In this document: piece after piece, positions 8,752-15,013 of the stretch
Position numbering within the stretch: position 1 is the stretch's first letter
Layout: every line of letters starts with the position of its first letter
Source: a virus
Reading direction: 5' to 3' (one strand)
Virus record (IMG/VR): IMGVR_UViG_3300025326_000164
Location: 1-28,605 of that record
Length of the DNA: 28,605 nt
Program-made: the position numbers and the translations under genes
The notes under the pieces: generated by a model
Seen by the model: only the letters and a program-made list of their open reading frames with translations
Database searches by the model: none
Told to the model about the DNA's origin: nothing

Positions 8752-8762
8752 CGCTGTCGGGA

Positions 8763-8873
8763 ATGTTTTATCTCGACCTGCTACAGAACCCTCAACGCCC
8801 AAAGTCAAACTTCTGGGTGTGTTGGTTGCTATGTATAGTGATACTCGCTTTTGTTTATGTCTTTTCTAAGTAA
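8763..8873 (+). CDS. 36-residue membrane peptide of the lysis region
   Basis: A short frame from ATG 8763 to TAA 8871-8873. The N-terminal 16 residues (MFYLDLLQNPQRPKSN) are polar and the rest is one membrane helix (FWVCWLLCIVILAFVYVF) ending in SK. It begins 11 nt after the holin-like gene and ends at a hairpin region. No lipobox is present, so it is not an obvious outer-membrane spanin, but it could be a lysis accessory or antiholin. It is easily overlooked because of its size. Confidence 0.5.
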   Translation: MFYLDLLQNPQRPKSNFWVCWLLCIVILAFVYVFSK

Positions 8874-8940
8874 TTGCCCTCTGATTATGGTTAATACTTT
8901 GGGCAATCCTATAAGCCACCTCTACGTGTAAGTGGCTTTA
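8873..8940 (+). terminator. Double hairpin at end of late genes
   Basis: Two stems follow each other: ATTGCCC / GGGCAAT (8873-8879 with 8901-8907) and AAGCCAC / GTGGCTT (8913-8919 with 8932-8938). Only a short T-rich stretch follows. It lies between the late genes and the first early-type promoter, so it probably ends late transcription. Confidence 0.5.
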
Positions 8941-8966
8941 GGTAATTTATTTCCAAAATAATTTTA

Positions 8967-8996
8967 TTGTGTATTCAAATATTATATGTATGTTTG
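8967..8996 (+). promoter_or_regulatory. Bacteroidota-type promoter
   Basis: A -7 box TATGTTTG (8989-8996) matches TAnnTTTG, and TTG at 8967-8969 lies 19 nt upstream as the -33 element. The next start codon is at 9012, so the leader would be about 10 nt. Confidence 0.7.
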
Positions 8997-9011
8997 CATT
9001 AAATATTGAAT

Positions 9012-9212
9012 ATGTCTAAAAATCTTTTATCCGTTTCCGACTATGCTGACCTATGCGGAGTGAGCAGGGCAGCTATCTATCTTCGCATAGGTAGGGGCGT
9101 AATCATCCCACAGACAGCAAGCAATGGCAAATACGAGGCATTAGTGATAGATACCGCCTTCTATCCACCTCGCAAGATGAAGGCAGGTAGAAAGCCCTTT
9201 AAAATAGCTTAA
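9012..9212 (+). CDS. Small helix-turn-helix DNA-binding protein
   Basis: 66 residues from ATG 9012 (an in-frame TTG at 9006 is less likely). SVSDYADLCGVSRAAIYLRI forms a clear helix-turn-helix of the MerR/excisionase type: a helix, a turn at GVS, then a recognition helix. A basic C-terminus (RKMKAGRKPFKIA) could add DNA contacts. It has its own promoter and stands between the late region and the early genes, so it may be a switch regulator or excisionase-like factor. Confidence 0.6.
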   Translation: MSKNLLSVSDYADLCGVSRAAIYLRIGRGVIIPQTASNGKYEALVIDTAFYPPRKMKAGRKPFKIA

Positions 9213-9273
9213 ATTTTATTGCTTTGATTATCAATACTTTACGATATTGTTAGTAAAATAGTTTACTTTTTAC

Positions 9274-9302
9274 TTGACATATCAAAAATGTGCTTATCTT
9301 TG
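9274..9302 (+). promoter_or_regulatory. Bacteroidota-type promoter, near-leaderless
   Basis: TTG (9274-9276) and TATCTTTG (9295-9302) are spaced 18 nt apart, a good match to the -33/-7 consensus. The ATG at 9307 lies 4 nt after the -7 box, so the transcript would start at or next to the start codon. Confidence 0.75.
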
Positions 9303-9306
9303 TCTT

Positions 9307-9519
9307 ATGAATAACAAGGACTACATAACACTAATCACAATGATAACTTCACAAAACGACAGAATTATAAACGAACTCTTACACACTCTCCCCAACAAGG
9401 AGTTGATGCGGAAGATTAAAGAGGCAAGAAAGAAAGAGCGTAATAAAAAAAAGGAGACAGGATTTATGTCGCCTGAAAAATTCTTTCAAACGAAACTTTT
9501 TAATAAAACATATCTATGA
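9307..9519 (+). CDS. Small hypothetical early protein
   Basis: 70 residues from ATG 9307; an upstream in-frame TTG falls inside the promoter and is rejected. The sequence is helical and very basic in the middle (MRKIKEARKKERNKKKETGF), so nucleic-acid binding is possible, but no family is recognised. It overlaps the next gene by 4 nt (ATGA). It is the first gene of what looks like the early operon. Confidence 0.55.
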   Translation: MNNKDYITLITMITSQNDRIINELLHTLPNKELMRKIKEARKKERNKKKETGFMSPEKFFQTKLFNKTYL

Positions 9520-9752
9520 ATACGAAACGCTCACGACAATACATGAAGATAAAGCGCAGTATAAATAGCTGCGTTAATCACCAGCAACTTCAAACAGTTA
9601 TCTCAATGATTTCAAACCATAAGGACAGCAAAGAGGCGGAAGCACTTCTTGAGTTGTATAACAAACAGAATGTGGAACTCAATCCCGACCTACATGAAGA
9701 AGAAATAGTAACCGCATTTAACAGGCATTTATGCAGTGAAAATAATAATTAA
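9516..9752 (+). CDS. Small hypothetical early protein
   Basis: 78 residues, helical. A basic N-terminus (MNTKRSRQYMKIKRSINSC) is followed by an acidic C-terminal half (DLHEEEIVTAFNRHLCSENN). It overlaps the upstream gene by 4 nt, indicating coupling. No family is recognised. Confidence 0.5.
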   Translation: MNTKRSRQYMKIKRSINSCVNHQQLQTVISMISNHKDSKEAEALLELYNKQNVELNPDLHEEEIVTAFNRHLCSENNN

Positions 9753-9769
9753 CACTAATAAATAAATCT

Positions 9770-9949
9770 ATGAAACGCCCCGAAGTAAACCGAAAAGAAT
9801 TAATAAAAATTCTTTCAAGATATGCAGAAGATACAGTTTTAGGATTTGAAGAACTTGAATTGTTTATAAAACAAACGGCGGTGGATTATGCAAAAAAGCA
9901 ATTTGAATCATTAAAACAATCTCTGAACGAAGTTGAAAACAAAAATTAA
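9770..9949 (+). CDS. 59-residue hypothetical protein
   Basis: ATG 9770 to TAA 9947-9949, 17 nt after the previous stop and preceded by the A/T-rich leader typical of this genome (AATAAATCT). The product is highly charged and helical (MKRPEVNRKELIKILSRYAE, then FEELELFIKQTAVDYAKKQF), like many small phage early proteins. Its stop lies at the base of the folded element that follows. Confidence 0.45.
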   Translation: MKRPEVNRKELIKILSRYAEDTVLGFEELELFIKQTAVDYAKKQFESLKQSLNEVENKN

Positions 9950-10016
9950 TATCCAGTCAGAACCCCTCGTGGTCTCTCTGAAACAAGCCGGAACGTATGG
10001 AAGGCGATTGGATATT
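9948..10016 (+). ncRNA. Candidate structured RNA (three-way junction)
   Basis: The outer stem pairs AATATCCAGTC (9948-9958) with GATTGGATATT (10006-10016): 11 bp with one G-T. Inside are CAGAACC pairing with GGT-TCTG across a 3-nt bulge, then AAACAA, then GCC...GGC. It lies in the gap in front of the ssDNA-binding protein gene and could regulate its translation. It does not match any riboswitch or ribozyme core I know. Confidence 0.35.
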
Positions 10017-10072
10017 TTATTAATAATAAAAATCAAACCAATAAACAATAACAATTAAACCCAACAAACCAA

Positions 10073-10612
10073 ATGAGACAAAATCAAACAAATGACTTTT
10101 TGCCAGACAATTATGTCGCGCCAAAAGGAAACTCAAACTACATGAAATTTGAGAAAGGCGAAAACAAATTTCGCATCCTATCACGCCCTATGATGGGATG
10201 GTTAGATTGGCAAGATAAAAAGCCACTCCGCTTTTCAATGAGTGCAAAGCCGGACAAACCAGTTGATGCTAACAAACCAATAAAGCACTTCTGGGCTATG
10301 ATAGTATGGAACTATTTAAAAGAAGAAATTCAAATTCTCGAAATAACACAAAAGAGCGTTCAATCAGCTATTGAACAGTTGGCAAAAGACGCTGACTGGG
10401 GTAATCCGTTCTCTTATGACATCAAAGTAATTAAGGAGGGTGATGGCATGGACACGGAATATACCATTAATCCTGTTCCGCATAAGCCGATTAATGCAGA
10501 GATATTAGAGGCATTTAAAGCCAAGCCATGCTTTTTGGGGGCTTTATATCAAGGGGCTGACCCTTTTATAAATCATGGACAAATAACACCTTTGAATGAT
10601 TTGCCATTTTAA
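10073..10612 (+). CDS. Phage single-stranded DNA-binding protein
   Basis: 179 residues. The N-terminal FLPDNYVAPKGNSNYMKFEK and NKFRILSRPMMGWLDW match a Bacteroidota-phage ssDNA-binding protein family, and the protein ends in PLNDLPF, an acidic-plus-aromatic tip like those SSB proteins use to recruit replication partners. It would coat single-stranded DNA during replication and recombination. A folded element precedes it and a hairpin follows, so expression may be controlled separately from its neighbours. Confidence 0.6.
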   Translation: MRQNQTNDFLPDNYVAPKGNSNYMKFEKGENKFRILSRPMMGWLDWQDKKPLRFSMSAKPDKPVDANKPIKHFWAMIVWNYLKEEIQILEITQKSVQSAIEQLAKDADWGNPFSYDIKVIKEGDGMDTEYTINPVPHKPINAEILEAFKAKPCFLGALYQGADPFINHGQITPLNDLPF

Positions 10613-10672
10613 TCCAGACAATAACTCCCCTTGCGCATCAGGCGTACCATCAAACGGAACAAAGGGAGCAAA
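10613..10672 (+). promoter_or_regulatory. Hairpin-forming spacer after ssDNA-binding gene
   Basis: CTCCCCTT near 10625 can pair with AAGGGAG near 10663 (one bulged C), enclosing two short stems. It starts with TCCAG-CA like the element before the ssDNA-binding gene, so the two may be related. There is no T tract, so it is not an obvious terminator. Confidence 0.3.
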
Positions 10673-10686
10673 TAAAACTAAAAAAT

Positions 10687-11169
10687 ATGGGAGCGTCAAA
10701 AGAAATATTTATGGAAATGCGTGAGCAGGAAATGACACAGGCGGAGGGTTTGCCATCCATCGCAGAAACCTTTTCCAAAAGCACACAGATTGCTATGGCT
10801 GACAGATTTACTGCAAAGGTGAATGAAGGCGCGGAAAACCCTTTAGATGCCTTTATTCGCTTAAGAAATATCGAGAAAGCATTAGAGATAGCTCTTGACC
10901 GCCTTAAACCTCTTGCTTTGATAGAAGGAGAAAAATTGGCAAAATCAGGAGAGAAGGTACATGGCGTTCATGTATCAGTAGTTGGAGGCAAACGAACATT
11001 TGATTATTCTAATGATAAAATATGGAATGAAGTAAAAGAAAAATTAAAAGAGCGAGAGGAATTTTTAAAAGGGTTGAAAAAAGAAATGGCTGATGTGGAC
11101 ACCGGCGAGATAATTTCACCGCCGGTAATTAAATATTACAGCGAAACGCTTTATTTGAAGTTTGATTAA
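10687..11169 (+). CDS. Conserved hypothetical phage protein next to SSB
   Basis: 160 residues, mainly helical. IRLRNIEKALEIALDRLKPL and VKEKLKEREEFLKGLKKEMA are amphipathic, and the end SPPVIKYYSETLYLKFD forms a short beta hairpin. I recall proteins of this kind following ssDNA-binding genes in Bacteroidota phages but know no function. It probably belongs to the replication or recombination set. It is the last normal core gene before the cassette array. Confidence 0.55.
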   Translation: MGASKEIFMEMREQEMTQAEGLPSIAETFSKSTQIAMADRFTAKVNEGAENPLDAFIRLRNIEKALEIALDRLKPLALIEGEKLAKSGEKVHGVHVSVVGGKRTFDYSNDKIWNEVKEKLKEREEFLKGLKKEMADVDTGEIISPPVIKYYSETLYLKFD

Positions 11170-11179
11170 AAAGAAAACT

Positions 11180-11218
11180 ATGAGCAATAAAGACTATGCA
11201 GAAAGAGATAAATTTTAA
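11180..11218 (+). pseudogene. Truncated small gene at left edge of array
   Basis: ATG 11180 follows a normal A-rich leader (AAAGAAAACT) and encodes only MSNKDYAERDKF before TAA. This peptide resembles the first residues of small early proteins common in Bacteroidota phages. The disruption lies about 20 nt before the first GTTA half-site, so the gene was probably cut when the cassette array arrived. Confidence 0.35.
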
Positions 11219-11417
11219 TAGCGACAAGGCTGCTGTTAACGGTCTGGCTGCAAATGGGCGGCTGTTAAAAATACCTCTTATTGATATTCGGAATATGTCG
11301 GTAAGTGAGATAGCAAAATACATAGAGGGGATTACCCAAACCGAAATTTGTAAGGATAAAAAATACTGTGATGAACTTTGTAATATTTTCAGAAATAAAC
11401 CTTTAAACATAACATAA
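11196..11417 (+). CDS. Hypothetical protein reading through a half-site
   Basis: 73 residues. Codons 14-25 (VNGLAANGRLL) are encoded by a GTTA half-site and its flank, homologous to the flank before the gene at 12054, so the N-terminus is partly recombination-site DNA. A shorter product from ATG 11295 (MSVSEIAKYIEGITQTEICK...) would lack that part and may be the original protein. The rest is helical with several Cys but no clear zinc motif. It overlaps the next gene by 1 nt (TAATG). Confidence 0.4.
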   Translation: MQKEINFNSDKAAVNGLAANGRLLKIPLIDIRNMSVSEIAKYIEGITQTEICKDKKYCDELCNIFRNKPLNIT

Positions 11418-11665
11418 TGGAACAAAAACTCAAACAACTCGGATTTAGAAAAGTTCATCCTGACGCAGTAGATAAAAAATATTTCTATTGGCAAAAGAAT
11501 TTTAAACACCCATTTTTGAAAGGGCTACATATCATCGTTGATGAAAGGGTGAATGTTTATTGCCTTGAAGCACAGACGAAAACACAAAACGACATCAATA
11601 TATATTCGGGAGGAAGAAACGAATATAATTTGTTGGCAGTAATAAAATGGTTGAAATGCCAGTAG
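11417..11665 (+). CDS. Small hypothetical cassette protein
   Basis: 82 residues. The start overlaps the previous stop (TAATG). MEQKLKQLGFRKVHPDAVDK, YFYWQKNFKHPFLKGLHIIV and the C-terminal EYNLLAVIKWLKCQ suggest a small alpha/beta fold. It is the second gene of the first cassette group and overlaps the next frame by 19 nt. No function is recognised. Confidence 0.5.
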   Translation: MEQKLKQLGFRKVHPDAVDKKYFYWQKNFKHPFLKGLHIIVDERVNVYCLEAQTKTQNDINIYSGGRNEYNLLAVIKWLKCQ

Positions 11666-11835
11666 TAAACTATAATGTGGAAATTTCGGGAATACCAATA
11701 GAGAATCCCGAAATGGAAAAAGTAATTTCCGACCACCTGACGAAGAAGAAAATATCTATTGACGAAAAAACCTTAAAAGAAGTAACGATGGCAGTAATGA
11801 AACATATCTATAAACTTAACATGGAAGTGCAATGA
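11647..11835 (+). CDS. Small hypothetical cassette protein
   Basis: 62 residues from ATG 11647, overlapping the previous gene by 19 nt; ATG 11656 is an alternative start. A beta-like start (VNYNVEISGIPIENPEMEKV) is followed by a helix-rich end. It is the last gene before the first complete palindrome. No family recognised. Confidence 0.45.
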   Translation: MVEMPVVNYNVEISGIPIENPEMEKVISDHLTKKKISIDEKTLKEVTMAVMKHIYKLNMEVQ

Positions 11836-11882
11836 GTATGGGCTGTTGGCTGCTAGCCAAGTAGCTAAAGACAAATTGCAAA

Positions 11883-12017
11883 TAACATTTCGGGGCTAAC
11901 CGAAGGCGGGAAAACAGAGGTAAATTTGTAGTAATGAAATCAATTAAAATCAATAATAACCGTAACAGAAAATACCCGCTTTTGGCAAGCCCTTGTTATT
12001 GGCTGATGCAAATGGGC
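11883..12017 (+). repeat. attC-like site 1 plus 5' flank of next cassette
   Basis: TAAC at 11883 and GTTA at 11995. Arms 11893-11910 (GGGCTAACCGAAGGCGGG) and 11975-11992 (CCCGCTTTTGGCAAGCCC) pair at 14 of 18 positions. The 3' flank 11995-12017 pairs at 21 of 23 positions with 12605-12627, beyond the downstream gene. The loop contains a short ORF. Confidence 0.65.
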
Positions 12018-12032
12018 GGCTGCTTGGATTGA
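11934..12032 (+). CDS. Possible 32-residue leader ORF in site 1
   Basis: ATG 11934 in the site loop is preceded by TAAATTTG (11921-11928), a -7-like box. The frame crosses the GTTA half-site and stops at 12030-12032, 21 nt before the start of the gene at 12054. Two other cassette genes have the same arrangement, so it may act by translational coupling. Peptide function is not expected. Confidence 0.3.
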   Translation: MKSIKINNNRNRKYPLLASPCYWLMQMGGCLD

Positions 12033-12053
12033 AATATTAAAAACTAAAATACA

Positions 12054-12584
12054 ATGGCAAGAGTAATAACATTTAGCAGAAAATTTCCTTCTTATCATCC
12101 CGAAAAAGGAAATGAAACATATTTTGTAGAGCAATTATATAATTCGCTTTATGAAAAAAGTGGAGATTGGTCTGATGCAATAGACCCAGATGGAAAAAAT
12201 ACTTCTTATGTAATACCATTAAATCATTCTATTGCCGATAAGAAGCACCATACAATAAGAGATGGAAGGCGTTGGAAAGTTGGAGATAAATTTTCTCCGA
12301 GAGTTTGGAGCGATAAGCCATATAAAAGCAAACAGATAGTTATTGCTCCAGACATTGAGATAAAAAAGATTTGGGACATTGAGGTTAGTATTAATGATTA
12401 CGGAATAAAAACTATTTGTGTAAGTGGAAAAACATTTGCAATAATTGGAGAGCAAATTATCGGCAATGGTAAATTACAAAAATTGGCAAAGAATGACGGA
12501 TTGACAACTATACAATTACATCATTGGTTTAACAAGCCGTTTGAAGGACAAATAATATGTTGGAACGAAAGCATAAAATATTGA
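12054..12584 (+). CDS. ASCH-like (PUA fold) protein
   Basis: 176 residues. The core KKHHTIRDGRRWKVGDKFSP followed by RVWSDKPYKSKQI and IAPDIEIKKIWDIEV matches an ASCH/PUA-type family I recall from Bacteroidota phages: a G-x-R-W-K-V-G-D strand pair and a Trp-rich end (HHWFNKPFEGQIICWN). Such folds bind RNA or nucleotides. MARVITFSRKFPSYHPEKGN is the typical family start. It is the sole gene of its cassette, and a 23-nt inverted repeat flanks it (11995-12017 and 12605-12627). The family call is fairly firm; the substrate is unknown. Confidence 0.6.
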   Translation: MARVITFSRKFPSYHPEKGNETYFVEQLYNSLYEKSGDWSDAIDPDGKNTSYVIPLNHSIADKKHHTIRDGRRWKVGDKFSPRVWSDKPYKSKQIVIAPDIEIKKIWDIEVSINDYGIKTICVSGKTFAIIGEQIIGNGKLQKLAKNDGLTTIQLHHWFNKPFEGQIICWNESIKY

Positions 12585-12604
12585 TGGTGTTTGTATTGGC
12601 TGTT

Positions 12605-12650
12605 GCCCATTTGCATTTGCCAATAACGGTTCGGGGCTTGGCGAGGTTTT
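12605..12650 (+). repeat. attC-like site 2, 5' half only
   Basis: The outer arm 12605-12627 (ending GCCAATAAC) matches the flank before the preceding gene. TAAC at 12624 is followed by GGTTCGGGGCTTGGCGAGG, the same 5' arm as other sites. No complementary 3' half with GTTA follows before the next gene, so this site is truncated, probably by deletion. Confidence 0.55.
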
Positions 12651-12684
12651 CACTTGCGGAAATAGAACACTAAACTAAAAAAAT

Positions 12685-13014
12685 ATGATGCAGATAATAA
12701 AACAAACAGATGAAGAAAAAATGGCTATGTATATGAAAGAGCAAAAAAAAAAACTTGCAGAAATGTTAATCCAATGCAACAAAGTTTTGAATAGCACACT
12801 CAGAGCAAGTGAAAATCTTGTCCAAGCCCCTGTTATGCTTAGTGGCTGGCAGGCGTGTCCGAAATGTAATGGGCAAGGAATTATGAATAAGCCACCATAC
12901 ATTGCTGGCGACCAACAAGGATGGATGAGTTCACAAATGAGCCATGCTTGTGATGTATGTGACGGCAAAAAAATTATCTCGATAGTTGGAGGCAAACCAC
13001 CTGCCAGCCATTGA
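12685..13014 (+). CDS. Coiled-coil protein with DnaJ-like zinc motif
   Basis: 109 residues. A charged N-terminal helix (DEEKMAMYMKEQKKKLAEML) leads to CPKCNGQG (about 58-65) and CDVCDGKK (about 89-96), a paired C-x-x-C-x-G-x-G arrangement like the DnaJ zinc centre. Small proteins of this sort are common in phages; a role as adaptor or nucleic-acid binder is possible. The C-terminal GGKPPASH is encoded at the edge of the following palindrome. It is the only gene in its cassette, which has lost its 5' half-site. Confidence 0.5.
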   Translation: MMQIIKQTDEEKMAMYMKEQKKKLAEMLIQCNKVLNSTLRASENLVQAPVMLSGWQACPKCNGQGIMNKPPYIAGDQQGWMSSQMSHACDVCDGKKIISIVGGKPPASH

Positions 13015-13017
13015 GCA

Positions 13018-13163
13018 TAACGTTTTGCGGCTTGCTTTTGTGCGGGATTTTGAAAACTAAATTGTCTAACGAATTAAAAATAAACTATGAAAAACAAATT
13101 ATCAAATCAAAACGTCAGCCCGCATAGAAGCAAGCCGCTGTTAAATGTCTGGCTGCCCGCGCT
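13018..13163 (+). repeat. attC-like site 3 plus flank of reversed-gene cassette
   Basis: TAAC at 13018 and GTTA at 13140. Arms 13027-13046 and 13119-13138 pair at 18 of 20 positions. The flank 13140-13163 pairs with 13761-13783 beyond the next gene (GGCTGCCCGCGCT with AGCGCGGGCAGC, plus ATTTAAC). Confidence 0.65.
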
Positions 13164-13168
13164 GTCTT

Positions 13169-13720
13169 TCATTTCTTGTCGTTGGTTAAAGTGTCGTGCG
13201 TATTTGTCTGAGGAGTATCTGTTTTGGAAATATGTGTGGTCTGTCCGAAATGAACCGTCCGGGATTGTGCCCTGTCTGTCGAATGGATGGTACTTTGCGA
13301 TTGGGCTATGGTCGGTGATTGGTTGTCTGTGCTATGCTTGTCTATTTGTGCAATGGTTATATCATAAATTGCTTTTCCTCCTCCAATGAGAGATAAAATA
13401 AAAGTCGGCAATAATAGATTAGCTTTCCATCTTGACACTTTTGCGTCATGGTATAATTTTTCTCGTTTTACTTTTTCGTCCTTTTCTATTTGCTTAATTT
13501 CTTTTTCATATTCAAAATATTTATCTACTCCAATGTCTTCTAATTGTATATCTAAAACTTGTTTAAAATATTGTTTTTCATTTAAATATGACCAACAATC
13601 ATTTTTCACTATATGTGTCATTGTCCCTTTTGTCAAGTTGGTCAATTCGGTTTCTGTCAATTGTTTGTCCTTATTATCAACAAGAATTTTCCAAAAGCTA
13701 AGTAAATCTTTGTCGTCCAT
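13169..13720 (-). CDS. Membrane-anchored coiled-coil protein, reversed cassette gene
   Basis: 183 residues, the only convincing gene on the minus strand. The N-terminal half is helical and charged, with a likely coiled coil (EYEKEIKQIEKDEKVKREKL). A hydrophobic segment (ANLLLPTFILSLIGGG, about 105-120) precedes a Thr/Ser/Gln/His-rich low-complexity tail that runs almost to the half-site. The leader upstream of its ATG is A-rich, like other starts here. It lies wholly between two half-sites, so the cassette carries its gene against the array. Such genes in integrons usually need their own promoter. No family recognised; a toxin, defence or superinfection role is only a guess. Confidence 0.6.
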   Translation of the reverse strand: MDDKDLLSFWKILVDNKDKQLTETELTNLTKGTMTHIVKNDCWSYLNEKQYFKQVLDIQLEDIGVDKYFEYEKEIKQIEKDEKVKREKLYHDAKVSRWKANLLLPTFILSLIGGGKAIYDITIAQIDKHSTDNQSPTIAQSQSTIHSTDRAQSRTVHFGQTTHISKTDTPQTNTHDTLTNDKK

Positions 13721-13760
13721 TATCTTATTTTATTGTCTGCTGTCTACGGCTGCTTGTATT

Positions 13761-13914
13761 AGCGCGGGCAGCTTGCATTTAACGAAAAAGTATTGGCGAA
13801 GGGCGGGATTAGAAGCACAAATGATTGTTAAACCACAAATGTTAATTAGATGGACAAAACTTTAAATACAGCACAATGCCCGCCTTTTGCCAATACGGTG
13901 TTAGGCGCAGTGGC
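13761..13914 (+). repeat. attC-like site 4 with cassette flanks
   Basis: TAAC at 13780 and GTTA at 13900. Arms 13790-13807 and 13879-13896 pair at 16 of 18 positions. The 5' flank belongs to the reversed-gene cassette. The 3' flank GTTAGGCGCAGTGGC (13900-13914) pairs at 14 of 15 positions with 14556-14570 beyond the methyltransferase gene. Confidence 0.65.
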
Positions 13915-14545
13915 TTCACAGGTGTTCAATGAGGATTGCGTAGAGGCATTAAAACGCTTTTCTGATAATCACTTTGACTTGGCTATTGTTGACCCGCCTT
14001 ATGGCATTGGAGAGGCTAATGAGAAAAGGATGCAGAGCAGACATCATTCGCAAAAAAAATATAAGGGAGGCGATTGGGATAACGAAGCACCAAGCCCCGA
14101 ATATTTTAGCGAACTGATGAGGGTATCTAAAAATCAAATTATTTGGGGAGCAAACCATTTCATAGAACGCATACCGATAAACAGCAGTTGTTGGGTGTTT
14201 TGGGATAAAGACCAATACGGGGACTTTGCTGATGGTGAGTTGGCATGGACATCATTCAAAACTGCAGTAAGAAAGTTTAAATGGACATGGAACGGATTTA
14301 GGAAACAGCAACCAGAAAACAGAATACACCCAACACAAAAGCCAGTTGCGTTATATGAATGGTTATTGCACGAATACGGAGCAGAGGCTAATTTGATTTT
14401 AGATACCCATGTGGGGAGTGGAAGTAGCAGGATTGCTTGCCATAAGGCGGGTAAACAATTTACAGGATTTGAAATAGATAAAGATTATTACGATGGACAA
14501 GAAAAGCGTTTTAATGACTTTGTATCGCAACTCACATTGTTTTGA
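13850..14545 (+). CDS. Site-specific DNA methyltransferase (N4/N6, beta-type order)
   Basis: 231 residues. The catalytic motif DPPYGIG is at 48-54 and the AdoMet-binding region LDTHVGSGSS at 184-193, with HPTQKP at 160-165. Motif IV before motif I defines the beta group of amino-methyltransferases (PF01555 type). It methylates A or C in a specific DNA sequence; as a stand-alone phage enzyme it may protect phage DNA from host restriction. The first ~17 residues (MDKTLNTAQCPPFANTV) are encoded by the 3' half of the preceding attC-like site. No later ATG gives a complete protein, though GTG codons at 13898, 13910 and 13922 are possible starts. Confidence 0.8.
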   Translation: MDKTLNTAQCPPFANTVLGAVASQVFNEDCVEALKRFSDNHFDLAIVDPPYGIGEANEKRMQSRHHSQKKYKGGDWDNEAPSPEYFSELMRVSKNQIIWGANHFIERIPINSSCWVFWDKDQYGDFADGELAWTSFKTAVRKFKWTWNGFRKQQPENRIHPTQKPVALYEWLLHEYGAEANLILDTHVGSGSSRIACHKAGKQFTGFEIDKDYYDGQEKRFNDFVSQLTLF

Positions 14546-14555
14546 GGGATGCACT

Positions 14556-14694
14556 GCCATTGCGCCTAACGGACGAGGGTTGCCGCAGTTAAAAAATATA
14601 CAATGAAAAAAAATAACAAGGACATATTTTTTAATTGGCGAAGCGAACGTGCAACCCTATGTTACCTGTCTGTATTTTTTTTCAGAAAAGGGGC
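14556..14694 (+). repeat. attC-like site 5 with cassette flanks
   Basis: TAAC at 14567 and GTTA at 14661; inner arms AGGGTTGC (14576-14583) and GCAACCCT (14651-14658) are perfectly complementary. The 3' flank, 14661-14694, pairs with 15306-15338 across the two-gene cassette: GTTACCTG and TATTTTTTTTCAGAAAAGGGGC are identical in both arms, with only 3-4 bases differing between. Confidence 0.65.
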
Positions 14695-14716
14695 GGCTGT
14701 TTGTATTAAACTTTAA
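14603..14716 (+). CDS. Possible 37-residue leader ORF in site 5
   Basis: ATG 14603 follows an A-rich leader (AAAAAATATACA) in the site loop. The frame crosses GTTA and the cassette flank and stops at 14714-14716, 3 nt before the start of the next gene. That spacing suits coupled translation. The peptide has no recognisable domain. Confidence 0.3.
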   Translation: MKKNNKDIFFNWRSERATLCYLSVFFFRKGAAVCIKL

Positions 14717-14719
14717 ACT

Positions 14720-15001
14720 ATGAGTAAAAAACATAATCACACTAAAGCACTTGTGGCAATCGCTGCACACTTTATAAATAAACGCAAAGCAATAGAAGAA
14801 CTTCCGAATCTCGAAGGCAATCCTAATCGTTGCGTTTACTATAATGTTTCTTTTCCGAAATGGAAACGAGAATTGAGAAAGCAACAATTATATTATCCAG
14901 CACTTAAATTTCAAAAGCTGGATGATGAAATGTTGAAACATTATTACAATGAAGGATTTGAACCGATAGATGCTTGCAATGATATGTTAACAGCAACCTA
15001 A
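14720..15001 (+). CDS. Small hypothetical cassette protein
   Basis: 93 residues, basic in the middle (SFPKWKRELRKQQLYYPALK) and acidic at the end. No domain recognised. It is the first of two genes in its cassette; the second follows after 12 nt. The leader TTAAACTTTAAACT is typical of this array. Its function may be nucleic-acid related given the basic patch, but this is weak. Confidence 0.5.
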   Translation: MSKKHNHTKALVAIAAHFINKRKAIEELPNLEGNPNRCVYYNVSFPKWKRELRKQQLYYPALKFQKLDDEMLKHYYNEGFEPIDACNDMLTAT

Positions 15002-15013
15002 TAAATAAAAAAT

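Noticed and set aside
9948-10016. Hammerhead ribozyme
   Set aside because: A GAAA appears, but no CUGAUGA core is present and the junction strands do not fit.
11921-11928. TAAATTTG in site 1 as a promoter
   Set aside because: It matches the -7 box, but no TTG lies at the -33 position and other sites lack it, so it may be chance.
13087-13865. Two + strand ORFs (13087-13389 and 13386-13865)
   Set aside because: They are antisense to the convincing minus-strand gene 13169-13720 and read through palindromic sites; their residue make-up (Ser/Phe/Cys/Trp-rich) is typical of shadow frames.
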